A stretch of DNA of 64,000 nucleotides from Sinohyriopsis cumingii (taxonomy: Eukaryota > Mollusca > Bivalvia > Unionida > Unionidae): contig CM068830.1 in assembly GCA_028554795.2 (NCBI GenBank), forward strand, positions 108,258,214-108,322,213, read 5' to 3'. The notes under the pieces were generated by a model. The model had not been told where the DNA came from, made no database searches, and worked only from the letters and a program-made list of their open reading frames with translations. The position numbers and the translations under genes were made by a program. Below, one piece after another: positions 62,804 to 64,000 of the stretch (the first letter of the stretch is position 1; every line of letters starts with the position of its first letter).

Positions 62804-63270
62804 GTCTTATATGCGTAAAATATTTACTTAACCTCGCACATTACTGGAAACATGACTATATGATGGTACCAACACTGTTTTATTTTGCCCAGAAAAACTA
62901 GGATATGACAAAAATATGCAAAACAAATCCAAACTAAGTAAATTATTTAATTTACAAGTATATCAAATATAACTCTGAAAAGGTATTATGTATGTCTTTG
63001 AGAAATTATCATAGTTTTTCATTATTTTATTAACCTATATACTTCTAAACCCGATTATTCATTGTGAATGCAATGAGATTTCTTGATTGACTGATTGCTC
63101 TCAGTTATTCATATTTGATTTATTTTGGGTTTGTGACCTTTGTCCATGATTAAGGCTAGAGATTTAGCGTGTAACTGATTTAATCTAGTTTTTAAGTTTT
63201 AAATTGTTTGACTGCTATATTGCAGTCCATGATCTCGTGTTTTATTAAAGGTCTAATATATTGTAAGATA

Positions 63271-63273
<3 letters not shown>

Positions 63274-63358
<85 letters not shown>
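63274..63358. repeat. (TA)n microsatellite
   Basis: An uninterrupted TA run in the intron or region downstream of the Ig exon. Confidence 0.95.
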
Positions 63359-63362
<4 letters not shown>

Positions 63363-63490
63363 ATGTTCATGTTTCGTTAATAACTCAGAAATGTGCATTA
63401 AAATACATATTTTAACTCACAGAGAAGAAAATGAAGATAATGTGTGCTTTTATCGATGTTTTAAGGAAAACGCTCCGCAAATATTTATAT

Positions 63491-63525
63491 ACTTCCGGTG
63501 ATAATAGGATTTCCGGAAGTGACGT
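63491..63525. promoter_or_regulatory. Inverted ETS-like pair with adjoining CRE half-site
   Basis: 'acttccgg' (63491-63498) and 'ccggaagt' (63513-63520) are perfect inverted ETS-type sites 14 bp apart. The second overlaps 'tgacgt' (63520-63525). This combination is typical of TATA-less promoters. No exon is recognised in the remaining 475 bp. Confidence 0.4.
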
Positions 63526-64000
63526 ACTGTAGGGAAGTCCCTCAAGTTTAGCGTAAGTGGTTATGATCGCTGAATCTTGTGATGATTCTAGCAAATTTAC
63601 GGCAGCTTTGTCATGCTCATTTTCGTCGTGTTAGGAAGGTGAAGTCGTAGAAGATTTCGAACGTAATGAATCTTAAGAAGATTCTGCTCGCTGAGGTTAG
63701 ACAGAACTAATTTAATTCCGAACGAGACGAGAACGTGGACAAGGACCCTAAAGAGGACATAGGGCATAATTAGGCTGAGCAGTCCTTGGGTTATTCATTA
63801 TGGTAATTACTATTATCATCATGGCAATTATTGTTATTATTATATCGTTAATGCTATTTCAATTTTATAATGAAAAGAGAAGGGAACGAGTTTGGGCGAA
63901 ATTTGGATGTCTTCAGAGCAGTTTCATGTGGGCGTTGTTAATAAGTAACTAATGGTCTTTAAAGTTGAACACTTAAGACTCAGACTGCGAGAGGAGTAGA

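Overview
The window is nuclear DNA of an animal, most likely a bivalve mollusc or a close lophotrochozoan relative. It is AT-rich, with long introns, almost no uninterrupted genes and very many microsatellites, minisatellites and dispersed repeats. The best taxonomic clue is a gene joining a DZIP3-type HEPN domain, a STAND NTPase and ankyrin repeats, a layout greatly expanded in bivalves. tRNA-derived SINEs and Polinton fossils fit the same group. The species cannot be fixed from sequence alone.

Two host genes can be supported. (1) Minus strand, 9.4-18.6 kb: a four-exon gene for a HEPN / coiled-coil / nSTAND3 / ankyrin protein of about 1,250 residues. The splice phases agree at every junction, and the HEPN Rx4H motif is assembled exactly across the exon 1-2 junction. 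Three apparent frame breaks mean it is either decaying or carries assembly indels. (2) Plus strand, 55.1-62.7 kb: a signal-peptide exon and a phase 1-1 immunoglobulin exon separated by a 7.2 kb intron, with the rest of the gene beyond the window. Both look like innate-immunity or recognition genes.

Layout: 0-9 kb is repeat-rich with no gene (minisatellites, a 1 kb dispersed repeat, a 155 bp foldback palindrome). 9.4-18.6 kb is the HEPN-nSTAND3-ankyrin gene. 18.6-33.5 kb is intergenic, with SINEs, a pair of 40 bp direct repeats carrying splice signals, microsatellites and the second copy of the 1 kb repeat. 33.6-53.7 kb is a graveyard of old virus-like (Polinton-type) fragments, including integrase-like and protein-primed DNA polymerase-like remains, mixed with a Penelope-like (GIY-YIG) fragment and copies of a dispersed repeat. 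54-64 kb holds the immunoglobulin gene, whose large intron contains a 59 bp satellite with nascent higher-order structure, a 44 bp minisatellite, a SINE and long (TA)n tracts.

A dispersed repeat of up to about 1 kb occurs at least five times (4.4, 28.5, 44.4, 49.2 and 58.1 kb). It is the commonest unexplained long sequence here, and two copies lie directly beside Polinton-type fragments.
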